From positions 1 to 64,000 of the forward strand of contig NZ_JAYGHR010000075.1 of assembly GCF_034932365.1 (NCBI RefSeq): a stretch of DNA of 64,000 nt. Direction: 5' to 3'. Of the stretch, positions 18,701-25,304 are shown piece by piece (position 1 is the stretch's first letter; every line of letters starts with the position of its first letter). The stretch comes from Capilliphycus robustus. Its GTDB lineage: Bacteria > Cyanobacteriota > Cyanobacteriia > Cyanobacteriales > Microcoleaceae. A program made the position numbers and the translations under genes. The notes beneath the pieces were generated by a model, which was not told the DNA's origin, made no database searches, and saw nothing but the letters and a program-made list of their open reading frames with translations.

Positions 18701-21700
18701 CATTATTAACTGAATTAATCCTTCCGGTTCCGGCGGTAATGGTCACGGGGTTAGAAAATTCTATATTATTTTCAATCGTAATATTCCCATCAAAATCAAA
18801 CCGTCCAATTCTAGACTCAAAATTATTTAACGCGGCTAAGTCTGTTGTCGTGAGATTTAGAGTTTCTGTTCCTGTATCTGTTGAACCTGCAATGGCAATA
18901 TTACTAACGGTATTCGGTTCTAAAGTAATAAACTGTCCGGTAACTGAATTTTCCCCACCTTCAAAGTTAATTTCATCGCTTCTCAAAAGAATATTTTCTG
19001 TGGTTAACGCATTCCCAAACGTCACACTTGCAGAATTAATAGTGAGTTCAGATAGGGGAACTACATTCCCAATTGCATCATCAAAGTTAACATTTCCAAT
19101 TCCTGAAATGACCTTTAAAGTTTCGGTATTGGGATTCGTTCCGTTAACCGTTCCTGTAATGATAATATCCGCACCCGGTGCATTTAATTCCGTCGTATTT
19201 AGATAAACAAAATTATTGTCTCCTATCACAACGCTATCATCAATTGTAATCGGATTTCCGGCGGTAATAATATCAGCATTGACTGTGGTTGTTTCACCTG
19301 AACCTATTATGGTAATTGAAGCATTATCAAGTCCGGTTAACGTTCCATCAACAATAATATCACCCAATGGAGCTTGTAGGGTTAAAGGGTCATTAAAGGT
19401 AACAGGATTAACAACCGTAATCGTTCCACTACTATTATCACGTCCGATGGTAATTGAGTTGAATCCATTTTGAATTAAGTTAATTTCAGCTTGAGTTATA
19501 TTTAGAGTTGTAGTGTCAGTATTGTCAGAATTCGCGATATTAATTCCTCGGTCTTCGGTAAAGGGTTGTAGGGTTAAATTTCCACTTCCTGAAACTAATC
19601 GATTATTTCCACTAATATCAAAATTAATTTCATCTGCTCTTAAAGTTAGAGTGTTACTTCCCGCATTGACTCCAACATTATCAAATTCTATCGTACCCCT
19701 ACCCGCATCAAAGATTTGATTACTTTCAATAATTAGTGTGGCACCGTCAGAAGAAGCTGTTGAGTTTTGGCGACTCCTAAAAGTAATATCGCCTCCAATA
19801 CCATTGTCTGAGAATGTGTTTATATCCCCAACAGAAATATTACTGTCACCTTCAGAAGTTGCTGCATTAATCGTGACTGAATTACCATCAAAAGCTGATG
19901 CTGTAATGATTTCTCCTATCGAAATTTCTGTATTTCCTGTAGCGGACTCTGCATTAATATTAACTGTTCCTCCACCACGAGTTGTGTTGTTAGTTGTGTT
20001 AATAATATCGGTTTGGATTATAACGTTTTGGTTTGCCGTTTCACTTCCTACATTTAGATTAACATTACCTCCATTTGTACCCAAAATACCTGTTGTAATT
20101 TGACCACCATTTCCCAAAGCATTGAGATTAACAACTCCTCCGATAATTTGATTCTCCTCTGCTAAGGGATCAAAATCAAATTCTCCGATAAGGAATGTTG
20201 TACTAATTTCACCTGTTTCGATTGAACTCGCTTGGCTAGCGGTATTACTCCCAACATTAATCGTAACGTCTCCCCCGCCTGTTATTACTGAACCTGTTGT
20301 AACTTCACCACCATTTCCCAGAACTTCTATCCTAATATTTCCTCCATTTGCAATACCAGATGTTGTTATATCAATTGTATTGATTTCACCATTAACTGTA
20401 ATAAAACTGGGTAAATTAGCCGTGTCATTTCCCGCCGTAATATTAACCGCTCCTCCGTCTGTATCTATGCCAGATTGAATAACTATCCTACTACCATTTC
20501 CCAAAGCAGTCAGAGTAACATTTCCCCCCTCAGTAAATAACCCTCCAGTTCTAATTTCTACTCCTGAAATCGTGAGATCTCGTCCCGAAGTATTAATGGA
20601 TTGAGTTTGATCCATTAAGAAGTTACCACTGTTATTATTGTCTGCATCTGCTGTAAAGGTAATTGAACTATCCCCTTCTCCTTGTACTTCTACAAAATTG
20701 AGAGAGATTCCATCTACAACTCTTATGTTTTCAGTGGCTTGTAAAATAACTTTTCCGGTTATACTTTCCAGGACATTTTCACTAACTGTTATATCTGTAT
20801 CTCCAAAGTCTCCTATTAAAATATCGGGTAATTCTGTATCACCTTGATTCGGTGGAGTGAAGTTTCGATTAATTGTGATATTTCGAGGATCAAGTAACAA
20901 TATACCAAAACTTCCATTGACAGCCGAAGTATCAACAATTCCATCAAAGATTAACGTTTCTTTTCCCGAAACTTCTACAAATCCCCCGTTTCCTAACTCA
21001 CTCCCTCCCCTTGTATTAATATTCCCATAAAACCCTGTAACTTCATCCGCCCAAACAATAACCCGTCCGCCATCTCCTGTTAATAAACCATCTGCATTAA
21101 TTGTCGTATTGCGATTAACAAACGTCCTTAACGCATTGGGAACATCGCCCAAACCTCGATACTCTCCGCCGATTAAAACGGTACCTCCGCCATTGGTTCC
21201 AGAGGCGTTAATATTGGCATCAATTACCCCTATTTTATCCCCAAAAATGCCAACGGTTCCGCCCGTTTCCCCCGAAACATCCACCTCTCCAGAAGCAATA
21301 GTTGTCCCAGAATTGACAGGGACGGTGGTATTAGAAACGGTTAATTCTACACTTCCATCGGGGTTAACTTTCGCCGCCATGTCATACCCACTCACTCCCC
21401 TAGTTAATAAATCGGGTAAACTGGTAATCGGAATTGACCAATTATTCGGTTGACTGCTACCGGGAACTATCGGTTGAATTTCTAAACTTAACAGTTGTCC
21501 GGGTTGACTAATTATAACTAAATTTTCACCAGGAACCGATGTAATAATCACCTGTCCTTCCTGGGCCGAAAGTTGTCCGGTGTTAACAACTGTTCCGCCC
21601 AATAATGTTAAATTATGTCCTCGTTCAACGGCTAACGTTCCTAAATTAATCACAGTCCCTGGAGTTGCCATTGTAAAGGCAAACCCCGTCGGATTTCCGG

Positions 21701-22271
21701 TTAATATTTCGTAGTTATTTAACCCTTCTGCGTTGAACCATTCAGTACCAAATTGAACACCGTTGGCTGTCGTTGCGGTAAAATCACCGGGAAGATTTAA
21801 CTGAGAGTTCGGCCCAAATAATATCCCCGATGGATTAATTAAAAACAGGTTTGAAGTGCCTCCGGTCATCTCAATTAAACCGTTAATAAAAGAGGCATCA
21901 CCCCCAATTACTCGACCTAAAATATTACGAATTTCAGGATTAGATAAAAAGTTAGCAATTTGACCTTCATCGAGTCCGAATTTCTCAAAACTATGAAATA
22001 AATTCGCCCCATCTCCAGAACGAGTTCCGCCCTCAATATTGAAGCGATTTCCCTCTGGAGTTACAACCGTACCCGTCCCATCATTTGCGGGGGTAATGGC
22101 TTGGGCGAGGATAATTTCCGAACCGGAAACGACAACAAGTTGAGAAGAAGTATCAGCGTTTATAATAAAATTTTCTGTTGATTGTGAGGGGGTTGCAAGG
22201 GCGGATAAACTGCTTAAAACTGTAATTTGTAATACAGAGAACGCTGGATAAAAACAGCGAATTAATGTCAT
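12702..22271 (-). CDS. Giant filamentous-haemagglutinin-type protein with C-terminal CHAT protease domain
   Basis: About 3,189 residues from an ATG at 22271 with GAGGGG just upstream; a GTG at 22283 is less likely. A signal peptide ends near ALA-TPS. The TPS secretion domain follows (about residues 50-300), with the NPSGILFGPNSQLNL signature used by TpsB transporters. The next ~2,300 residues are asparagine- and threonine-rich repeats such as NGNISF, ITTNSNG and GNLTLQPF, predicted to form a beta helix. A Pro-Thr tract of about 14 dipeptides near residues 2700-2730 links to a CHAT domain (about 2875-3189) with the His/Cys pair in HLATHAEF (~3030) and LSACETAIG (~3074). No TpsB gene is in the window. 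It is probably a secreted surface protein carrying a caspase-like peptidase. Confidence 0.9.
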   Translation of the reverse strand: MTLIRCFYPAFSVLQITVLSSLSALATPSQSTENFIINADTSSQLVVVSGSEIILAQAITPANDGTGTVVTPEGNRFNIEGGTRSGDGANLFHSFEKFGLDEGQIANFLSNPEIRNILGRVIGGDASFINGLIEMTGGTSNLFLINPSGILFGPNSQLNLPGDFTATTANGVQFGTEWFNAEGLNNYEILTGNPTGFAFTMATPGTVINLGTLAVERGHNLTLLGGTVVNTGQLSAQEGQVIITSVPGENLVIISQPGQLLSLEIQPIVPGSSQPNNWSIPITSLPDLLTRGVSGYDMAAKVNPDGSVELTVSNTTVPVNSGTTIASGEVDVSGETGGTVGIFGDKIGVIDANINASGTNGGGTVLIGGEYRGLGDVPNALRTFVNRNTTINADGLLTGDGGRVIVWADEVTGFYGNINTRGGSELGNGGFVEVSGKETLIFDGIVDTSAVNGSFGILLLDPRNITINRNFTPPNQGDTELPDILIGDFGDTDITVSENVLESITGKVILQATENIRVVDGISLNFVEVQGEGDSSITFTADADNNNSGNFLMDQTQSINTSGRDLTISGVEIRTGGLFTEGGNVTLTALGNGSRIVIQSGIDTDGGAVNITAGNDTANLPSFITVNGEINTIDITTSGIANGGNIRIEVLGNGGEVTTGSVITGGGDVTINVGSNTASQASSIETGEISTTFLIGEFDFDPLAEENQIIGGVVNLNALGNGGQITTGILGTNGGNVNLNVGSETANQNVIIQTDIINTTNNTTRGGGTVNINAESATGNTEISIGEIITASAFDGNSVTINAATSEGDSNISVGDINTFSDNGIGGDITFRSRQNSTASSDGATLIIESNQIFDAGRGTIEFDNVGVNAGSNTLTLRADEINFDISGNNRLVSGSGNLTLQPFTEDRGINIANSDNTDTTTLNITQAEINLIQNGFNSITIGRDNSSGTITVVNPVTFNDPLTLQAPLGDIIVDGTLTGLDNASITIIGSGETTTVNADIITAGNPITIDDSVVIGDNNFVYLNTTELNAPGADIIITGTVNGTNPNTETLKVISGIGNVNFDDAIGNVVPLSELTINSASVTFGNALTTENILLRSDEINFEGGENSVTGQFITLEPNTVSNIAIAGSTDTGTETLNLTTTDLAALNNFESRIGRFDFDGNITIENNIEFSNPVTITAGTGRINSVNNAGIIGTDNASITLNADSQINVGQLSTEGENINLNSIGEIITGNIITNGGDVDIVAGNSFTTESTSIQTGTINTSSNSENGGNIRLDVQSGSGTATLQTDAINTTSVSGIGGTVDLNAGTNIGVSTITVGDINSSVDEGIGGNITFRSEIFDRQQEQEILSLDGANLTLNNSQSINAGTGTITFNNVGIVAGNNDLTLTADEIDFDISGNNRPISGSGNLLLQPFTVNQNLIISGTESEDSNTLDLTSTELSLLENGFSSITIGRSNSSGTITVVDSVTFNDPITLQSPNGFIDIGGILTGVDDASITLNANTINLSEVITTNNQNITLQGNEINLSGNTTLDTNTTGGGDISINGNVNGNSDITLTTGTGNISFSGTIGETQPVGNIIANSSGITEFSGIVNANSLTTDVGGSTQLNGNITTTNNQTYNDLVNLLGNVSLNSSSGNGNINFGSTIDGNFNLQLNSGNGNITLGTVGENEPLLSLTVNSQGQTSLGGNITTNSSGGVNFENASTVQLTDNITINTTSGNGTINLNGGTVDGNFNLELLAGNAEINLGTIGNITPLNNLIVNTTGITNLNGNLTTNNTIDFTQATGGTQLNSNIVITSINGNISFENSSITGTGNSLTLDTPGEISLDDVGEDNNEIGGVTIRNANIVNLSGNIYTDGGINFPSVTTINLNSDTVTLETDSDNGNINLLDASVEGSGGLIINAGSGQVDLGTFGNNIPPNLLTVNTSGLTTLNGNLRINNNIDFTQATGGTQLNTDVNMTSINGNISFENSPITGTGNSLTLNTPGEISLNNVGQAGNELGELTISNASIVNLFGNIFTNSGLDFSGASTVNIAGNSVTLQTRSGNGNINFSNVPIEATTTGNQLILNAGGGDITLGTVGTNIPLNSLSINTSGQTNLGGNIRIDGTNGITFENATNIILTNDVNIDTRLGNGIIDFANGTVDGNFNLQLTAGSGNIILSTLGENQALNSLQVETTGITTLNGNLTTNNNINFTQATGGTQLNADVVMNSNNGDIDFNNSPISGTGNNLTLNAPNGNITLDTVGSNGNELGEITTNSNGITRFNRTVNANSLTTNAGGTTQLNADITTTGENGQNYGNAVSILNNITLTGNEINFNNTVSGNNINLTLQPFTSAFPVEIGGTSNNNPNSLNLTNTELNLLQNGFNLITIGGVNTGNITAVGNVSFRDPVTLQSGTGSIETRGFTITGTDNAAISLNANQNINVRNIINPNGNISLRTSNGFINTNDLVGNSVNLTTNNGNITLSLIQNFSLINPNITTNGGNFTLNSPSFIQLSGNGEIRTTGGNITLTGTDITSEIDLNSSNPEGQGGNINLTATTGTVSTANLNSSGLTGGDITVIAPISIVTGQINSSGTIGDGGNVILDPEGDVEVEFINAQGGLNGQGGDVFLESTGGFVRVTQSFIDQNNINASISTAGGQGGGSITIRHQGGLANEPIASFEVGNRNLTENDNGTAGAITTGEFTINSQNSFPESFTVGNIVLQTDDITPTPTPTPTPTPTPTPTPTPTPTPTPTQPEFPGDILPRQDPVNPLEISANLPCSLVDAGILAVEQGYTQDFEEYWGMSASKSPKGLVETCDALSQIAGITGIKPAVIYVNFVPVEYDLETQEKQLDVVDSPSEKSSQSRGDDQLELVMITAEGQPIRKRISGVTRNQVLQQRTSFLREIFPATRRGSFLPFAQQLYQWFIEPLATELEAQEINNLVFIMDEGLRSLPLAALHDGEQFLVEKYSIGLAPSLTLTETRYSNVKPASVLAMGTTEFPADPSLGDLPAVSAEVNSITDNLWNGESFLNENFTIENLKQQRAATPFGIIHLATHAEFKEGEPSNSYIQFWDDKLRLDQVRELGWNQPPVKLLVLSACETAIGNREAELGFAGFAAQAGVESVVASLWKVDDDATFALMADFYQQLTQAPIKAEALRQTQIAFLKGEVRFEGSRLILPDRELTLPPELANSISNNLSDPFYWAAFTMIGSPW
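14084..14166 (-). repeat. Pro-Thr coding microsatellite
   Basis: A near-perfect six-base repeat alternating GGTGTT and GGGGTT on the plus strand encodes about 14 Pro-Thr dipeptides in the giant gene. It forms a rigid linker between the beta-helix region and the CHAT domain. Such tracts can change length by slippage, and loss or gain of whole units keeps the frame. Confidence 0.85.
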
Positions 22272-22370
22272 AGTACCCCTCACTCAAAACAACACAAATA
22301 CTTTGGCTAAAATTTTACCTTATGACGTACAAAAATAGTTAAGCATACACAAAACTTTAATAAAGTAGAA

Positions 22371-22705
22371 TGACCTCTCCCTAACCCTCTCCTACGAGGC
22401 GAGGGAACAAGAGAAATGTTTTGAAATGACTGTTCCCTAACCCTCTCCTACGAGGCGAAAGAATAATAAAAATGTTTTGAAATGACCTCTCCCTAACCCT
22501 CTCCTACGAGGCGAAAGAATAATAAAAATATTTTGAAATGACCTCTCCCTAACCCTCTCCTACGAGGCGAAAGAATAATAAAAATGTTTTGAAATGACCT
22601 CTCCCTAACCCTCTCCTACGAGGCGAAAGAATAATAAAAATGTTTTGAAATGACCTCTCCCTAACCCTCTCCTACGAGGCGAGGGAATAATAAAAATGTT
22701 GAAAC
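22371..22705. repeat. Tandem array, six 56-bp units
   Basis: Units begin with TGACCTCTCCCTAACCCTC or a close variant at 22371, 22427, 22483, 22539, 22595 and 22651. The period is exactly 56 bases. Each unit carries CCTCTCCTACGAGG, a small inverted repeat, followed by an AT-rich half. Units 3-5 are nearly identical, while the first, second and last diverge slightly. The array lies between the 5' end of the giant gene and the 3' end of the TROVE gene. It has no spacer diversity and so is not a CRISPR array. Confidence 0.95.
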
Positions 22706-22755
22706 TTAAAAGGGGGAGTTATGAATAATTTTGTATTTTTAATCTTTAAAAAGAT

Positions 22756-22820
22756 CCCCTCCATTTTAGTAGTTAGGAGGGGTAATTTGCCTCTCCCTCA
22801 AAGGGGGAGGTTGGTGGGGG
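22756..22820. repeat. GGGGAGG-type palindromic repeats downstream of TROVE gene
   Basis: CCCCTCC at 22756-22762 pairs with GGAGGGG at 22776-22782, and CCTCTCCCT near 22790 pairs with AGGGGGAGG at 22802-22810. The tail GGAGGTTGGTGGGGGT also occurs at 24931-24946, so this is a dispersed repeat family. One stem probably helps end TROVE transcription. Confidence 0.6.
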
Positions 22821-22850
22821 TCTGAGAGGTCAGTTTAAAACCTAAAGCCG

Positions 22851-24452
22851 TTAAAGTTCACCCTTTGCTAACAGTTGAATGAGTCGTGGAGTGCCGGGAT
22901 CAAAGCCTGCAATATCCCAAGAATTGTCATCATTTGGATCAACTAACGTGATATTATAGGGCGCAAGAGTAATATAAACTCCCTTAATTTTAGGATTAAT
23001 TTTTTGACGATATTCTGCTAACGCCCGACAGGGATGTTTTGATCCCGCCCAAGTTTCGTTATCTGTCCAAAAACAAATCATATCGGCTTTAATTTTATGA
23101 CGAATCATCCACTCATAAGCAACACTTGCATCGGTTCCACCAAAGTTCTGATTGTTGGCTTTTTGCATTGCCGTTTTAAAGGAATCTTTTGCGGTAATGT
23201 TCAAATCAATGAACTCAGTTGAAAATCCCCGAATTACATAATGTTTCTCTGCTTTTGCGGTTACTAAAGCCATAACAGTTGCAATTTCACAACAGGTTAA
23301 CCCGATGGAAGAAACCGTATTCCAAGACATCGAACTGGAGATGTCAATAGCGTGTAAAAACACTTTATTGGTGGGTTCAATCACGTCAAAAGATAACTCA
23401 ATTGCTGCTTCTAAAATATCCACAATTCGAGGAACAGGAGTCCATGTCTTTTGGCTTCGTCCTAAACGTCCCCCAGATTGATAAGTTTTCAATGCTTTTA
23501 ACACGTCAATGGGGTGAATTCGTCCTTTTTTCAAGTGTTTACGGTTATTTAAAACTTGAGCAACTTGTTCGATATTTTTCCGTTCATTTGCTGCTAAAAC
23601 TCCTAATTCTGTGAGAGAACCCAAGTTTCTTAACATTGCACCTACTGGCATTTCATTAAATAATAATTGCCAAGCTTGTTTATTCATTTTTCCCACAGGT
23701 GCAACCATTTCATGGGTTAAATGACCTTGAGAAATGGCTTTGTGAGTTTGGTCTGGATGACGTTTTAACCATTCATACCACCAAATTTGTTTTAACGCTT
23801 CAGATGGAATCCCCGAAGGCAATTTATCCCAACCATTCATTACCCAATTAAACAACAAATCATGGTCTGTAGTTGGCGGTTTTACATGGAATAAACGCAA
23901 CGCATCACGACTCGAAAATCCTTGACGTTGTTGATACTTTAACAGTTGGTAGGCGAGTCCTTTAACATCTTCATTAGATAGCCAAGCTTTCCCCACTTCT
24001 CGGATAATTTTTCCAAAGCCTCGCATTGCTTTTGTGTAGTTTAACCATTCATAGAAATGGCTTCCAGTTCTCACCACTTTCGGAAAGGTTTCTAGAAAAG
24101 CTTGTTTTGCTTCAGGGGTTTCTCCCATTGATAACAAAACTAGAGCGAAAATTGGCGTGCTATTATTAATTGAACGTCCATCAGACGCATAACAAATTTC
24201 ACCCGCAACTCGCCGAGGATTGATTTTGATTGCTTCTTGAATAACATCTACAAACTCTTGTGTTAATTCATGTTTTCCGGCATAATAAGCACCGTTAGCA
24301 GTTCCTATTAATAAACACCGTCTTAACAGTTGCCAAATATCGGCTTTAAACATCCATCCCCCCGAACGTCCCTGGGTCATTTCGGCTTTCCGCCCTGGAA
24401 GCGGTTGATTTTGCGGGGTTTTATTTTGAGAGAAAAAAAAGTTATATTTCAT
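22851..24452 (-). CDS. rsr: TROVE-domain protein (bacterial Ro60/Rsr)
   Basis: 533 residues. A ring of HEAT-like helices of the TROVE domain (about 20-350) is followed by a von Willebrand A-like domain with an intact MIDAS, DISSSMS near residue 370, plus a downstream GGTDAS and a late acidic WTDNE segment. This is the Ro60 architecture: a doughnut-shaped RNA-binding protein that holds Y RNAs and misfolded RNAs and, in bacteria, can partner PNPase in RNA decay. A good ribosome site (AAGGAG) precedes the ATG. A 59-residue secreted-peptide gene lies 26 bp upstream on the same strand, and two tRNA-like elements lie further upstream, the usual position of bacterial Y RNAs. The protein is cytoplasmic. 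Confidence 0.93.
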   Translation of the reverse strand: MKYNFFFSQNKTPQNQPLPGRKAEMTQGRSGGWMFKADIWQLLRRCLLIGTANGAYYAGKHELTQEFVDVIQEAIKINPRRVAGEICYASDGRSINNSTPIFALVLLSMGETPEAKQAFLETFPKVVRTGSHFYEWLNYTKAMRGFGKIIREVGKAWLSNEDVKGLAYQLLKYQQRQGFSSRDALRLFHVKPPTTDHDLLFNWVMNGWDKLPSGIPSEALKQIWWYEWLKRHPDQTHKAISQGHLTHEMVAPVGKMNKQAWQLLFNEMPVGAMLRNLGSLTELGVLAANERKNIEQVAQVLNNRKHLKKGRIHPIDVLKALKTYQSGGRLGRSQKTWTPVPRIVDILEAAIELSFDVIEPTNKVFLHAIDISSSMSWNTVSSIGLTCCEIATVMALVTAKAEKHYVIRGFSTEFIDLNITAKDSFKTAMQKANNQNFGGTDASVAYEWMIRHKIKADMICFWTDNETWAGSKHPCRALAEYRQKINPKIKGVYITLAPYNITLVDPNDDNSWDIAGFDPGTPRLIQLLAKGEL

Positions 24453-24478
24453 GGTTTTTCTCCTTGATTTTTGTCAAT

Positions 24479-24658
24479 TTATTCTTTATAATTAAAGTCA
24501 GATAAACGCGAACCCCCATCATTAAAAATAGGAGGTTGACGTTGAGAGGAACCAGACTGACGATGTTCAGCAGAAGCCCAGACTTGACCCAGATTAAGTG
24601 TGAAGATGATCAAACTAACTTGAAAAATTAATCGTAAATAAAAAGTATGATTAAACAT
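24479..24658 (-). CDS. Small secreted peptide upstream of TROVE gene (59 aa)
   Basis: A 59-codon frame starts at an ATG at 24658 with GGAG six bases upstream and stops at 24479, 26 bp before the TROVE start codon. The first 30 residues look like a signal peptide: MFNHTFYLRL, a hydrophobic stretch QVSLIIFTLNLG, then VWASA before a polar, serine- and glutamine-rich mature part ending SDFNYKE. The ribosome site and tight spacing imply co-transcription with rsr. I know of no family. The same strand and short distance suggest a linked role, but export to the periplasm is odd next to a cytoplasmic RNA-binding protein. The frame is below the size many gene finders report. Confidence 0.6.
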   Translation of the reverse strand: MFNHTFYLRLIFQVSLIIFTLNLGQVWASAEHRQSGSSQRQPPIFNDGGSRLSDFNYKE

Positions 24659-24723
24659 TTTTTTCTCCGGCCCATTGAGGCAAATTTGTTAGACAAAACT
24701 TCAGTTTTAGGGCGAACCCTAAT

Positions 24724-24843
24724 TGGCAGGGTGGGGGTCGTAGGCGAAGCCTTCTCGCAGAGTACCCACACATCATTCTTCGGTTTTTTTAGACAAGTAG
24801 TGAATCAGGAATTACTAGCGTTATACCATTAAACTACCTGCCA
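24724..24843 (-). ncRNA. tRNA-like element 2 (candidate Y RNA or tRNA remnant) with interrupted T-loop
   Basis: Read on the minus strand, a 7-bp acceptor-like stem TGGCAGG (24837-24843) / CCTGCCA (24724-24730) closes a D-arm-like GTTTAATGGTATAAC. A T-stem GTGGG (24765-24769) / CCCAC (24731-24735) follows. The T-loop should be seven bases but is 29, filled by a palindromic sequence with GGCTTCGCC that resembles a dispersed cyanobacterial repeat. Where a tRNA has its anticodon arm there is a longer insert including TAGTAAT pairing with ATT-c-ACTA. It lies about 65 bp upstream of the secreted-peptide/TROVE operon, same strand. Bacterial Y RNAs mimic tRNA, so a Y RNA damaged by a repeat is one reading; a decayed tRNA is the other. 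Confidence 0.5.
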
Positions 24844-24890
24844 AAGATTGTGGAAATTGATCGGATTTTGACTCAATTTTTCTCCTCATA

Positions 24891-24946
24891 CCTCCCTTAG
24901 AAAGGGAGGTGCCGCAGGCGGAGAGATTGGGGAGGTTGGTGGGGGT
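24891..24946. repeat. Dispersed palindromic repeat between the two tRNA-like elements
   Basis: CCTCCCTT at 24891-24898 pairs with AAGGGAGG at 24902-24909. It is followed by a G-rich tail, GGGGAGGTTGGTGGGGGT, matching that at 22803-22821. It is probably a non-coding mobile palindrome and may separate transcription of the two RNAs. Confidence 0.6.
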
Positions 24947-24978
24947 AAAAACATTATAATTTACGAATTTTGTTGGTG

Positions 24979-25100
24979 TAGCGGAGCGGGATTTGAACCC
25001 GCATCTCGGCGATTAAGGGGAGATTCGTGTTACAGACGATAACCCTCAATCTGCGTCCTCGAAAGGCAAAAATGTGCTTTACCATTTAAGCGACCCGCCA
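24979..25100 (-). ncRNA. tRNA-like element 1, candidate bacterial Y RNA (YrlA-like)
   Basis: On the minus strand, TGGCGGG (25094-25100) pairs with TCCGCTA (24979-24985, two wobbles) as a 7-bp acceptor-like stem. A D-arm GCTT-AAATGGTA-AAGC follows, and the 3' part is a perfect T-arm, GCGGG-TTCAAAT-CCCGC. Between them are 72 bases instead of about 22. They hold a UUCG-capped hairpin (CCT/AGG), a 9-bp helix GATTGAGGG/CCCTTAATC, and no normal 5-bp anticodon stem. A standard tRNA is therefore excluded. The element lies upstream of, and on the same strand as, the Ro60-family gene; bacterial Y RNAs (YrlA) carry just such tRNA-mimic modules. The gene at 25305 diverges from it. RNA identity is inferred. 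Confidence 0.6.
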
Positions 25101-25304
25101 CATGAATAACTAGCAATTAATCGGATGAAAACCTGTGTTATTTCTAACGTTTGGTTGGCTTCCCGTTTGCTATGTTTATAAGATAAGGTGAGGATATTCC
25201 CCTAATCGAATTTTGAGCTTGACACCGCAAAGCCAGATGTAGACTAAACTTGAGAGATAGGGGAAGTTGTGTAGATGGGGGATTCCCCCAACTTTGTTGA
25301 AAAA

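Noticed and set aside
22371..22705. CRISPR array
   Set aside because: Units are tandem with no unique spacers between them; it is a simple 56-bp repeat array.
24647..24832. 61-codon plus-strand frame antisense to tRNA-like element 2
   Set aside because: It is the complement of the T-loop repeat and the secreted-peptide gene start, with no independent coding features.
24979..25100. Ordinary tRNA gene
   Set aside because: The T-arm and D-arm fit, but 72 bases separate them and no standard 5-bp anticodon stem with 7-base loop can be drawn.
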